A stretch of 21,828 bases of DNA from Gelidibacter sp039916245. Its GTDB lineage: Bacteria; Bacteroidota; Bacteroidia; Flavobacteriales; Flavobacteriaceae. The notes beneath the pieces are model-generated. The model was given only the letters and a program-made list of their open reading frames with translations. It was not told the DNA's origin and made no database searches. This document shows, in pieces, positions 21,417 to 21,828 of the stretch. The translations under genes were made by a program, and so were the position numbers. The stretch spans positions 1 to 21,828 of the forward strand of contig NZ_JBDSLS010000181.1 in assembly GCF_039916245.1 (NCBI RefSeq), written 5' to 3'. Positions within the stretch are counted from its first letter, which is position 1; the number at the start of each line of letters is the position of its first letter.

Positions 21417-21598
21417 ATTCGGCGAGGGACGAGCCAAATGCGGCTTTGACAAAAGGCTCTTAGCATTCGGCGAGGCACGAGCCAAATGATTCAATGACCA
21501 AAGGCTCTTAGCATTCGGCGAGGGACGAGCCAAATGATTCAATGACCAAAGGCTCTTAGCATTTCGCTAGTTTACGAACCAAATATTCATCGCATTCG
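21407..21598. repeat. 48-bp tandem repeat downstream of mnmD
   Basis: Four units start at 21407, 21455, 21503 and 21551, exactly 48 bases apart. Each opens with GGCTCTTAGCATT; units 1-3 continue CGGCGAGG, then GACGAGCC or CACGAGCC, and CAAATG, while unit 4 has diverged. GGCTC and GAGCC within a unit are complementary, so each may fold. Because 48 is a multiple of three, the minus strand reads as a 16-residue repeat (NHLARPSPNAKSL); I take this as an artefact. The units are too short and too continuous for CRISPR. The rest of 21599-21794 holds no gene I can see. Confidence 0.9.
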
Positions 21599-21794
21599 CT
21601 GAAGTTTTGAGTTAAGTACTTCGTGCAACAGAGTGTTTATAGAATAAGTAAATCGAATACCCATCTTTATAAAGACATTTTGTTTTCTGAAACTTTCTTA
21701 TAATTCTAATTATTTGTTAATTCTGTTAAACCTTAATTAAAGTGGTCAGCATTCAAGTGTTCATTCGTTAACTTTATAAAAAGCGCAGAAATAG

Positions 21795-21828
21795 ATGAAA
21801 ATTTTAATTACAGGAGCAACAGGTTTAA
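21795..21828 (+). CDS. NAD-dependent epimerase/dehydratase-like protein, 5' end only
   Basis: The window ends 11 codons into a frame reading MKILITGATGL. This is the first strand and glycine-rich NAD(P)-binding loop (GxxGx) of an extended short-chain dehydrogenase, possibly a TIGR01777-type protein. Its short leader has TAACTTTA, one base off the -7 consensus, at about 21769-21776. The rest is outside the window, so the subfamily cannot be decided. Confidence 0.65.
   Translation, partial: MKILITGATGL

Noticed and set aside
21348..21542. 64-codon minus-strand frame with a 16-residue repeat
   Set aside because: It exists because the 48-bp unit is a multiple of three. It is antisense to the mnmD end and has no start context or conserved features.
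21407..21598. CRISPR-like array
   Set aside because: The whole 48-bp unit repeats, the variable part is only about 14 bases and is identical between two units, and no cas gene is nearby.

Overview
The window looks like about 22 kb of chromosome from a member of the Flavobacteriaceae (Bacteroidota). The evidence is the low GC content, nine upstream regions with the Bacteroidota -7 promoter motif TAnnTTTG, the near absence of Shine-Dalgarno sequences, Bacteroidota-type lipoprotein signals, and families typical of the group (DUF4197, DUF4920, signal-less BtuF-like protein, stand-alone MnmD, lipoprotein DPP III, Lacal_2735-like small proteins). No insertion sequence, prophage, CRISPR array, rRNA or tRNA was seen.

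Layout. 1-3.0 kb: prfA, pyrF and a signal-less metal/cobalamin-type binding protein. 3.0-4.4 kb: two related small helical proteins and a DUF4197 lipoprotein, on the minus strand. 4.6-8.1 kb: a fused B12-dependent isobutyryl-CoA mutase (icmF), followed by a 3' region with a hairpin, an 88-bp tandem repeat and a terminator. 8.6-9.5 kb: a compact module with a 43-aa protein, a 33-aa peptide containing 11 cysteines, a strong terminator, and a SigZ-type ECF sigma factor with a cysteine-rich tail. 9.8-13.5 kb: an Lrp/AsnC regulator flanked by two related helical-bundle proteins, and an operon MFS transporter - YpdA-type (bacillithiol disulfide) reductase - acidic-tailed helical protein. 13.8-18.4 kb: a DUF1684 lipoprotein, a duplicated 153-bp repeat, a membrane-anchored SRPBCC/GyrI-like protein, a DPP III lipoprotein and a small two-helix membrane protein. 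18.5-21.8 kb: MazG-like pyrophosphohydrolase, ilvE, DUF4920 lipoprotein, mnmD, a 48-bp tandem repeat, and the first codons of an NAD-dependent epimerase-like gene.

The most interesting unit is 8.58-9.52 kb. A metallothionein-like peptide sits directly upstream of a sigma factor whose C-terminus carries CC and CxxCH. No anti-sigma gene is adjacent, and an intrinsic terminator ends only 11 nt before the sigma start codon. I propose, as inference, a metal- or thiol-responsive SigZ circuit in which the peptide is the abundant product and the sigma factor is made by read-through. YpdA, a low-molecular-weight thiol enzyme, lies 2 kb away and fits the same theme, though nothing shows a direct link. 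A second theme is repeats: three tandem arrays with unrelated units (88, about 153 and 48 bp) each begin at or just after a stop codon.
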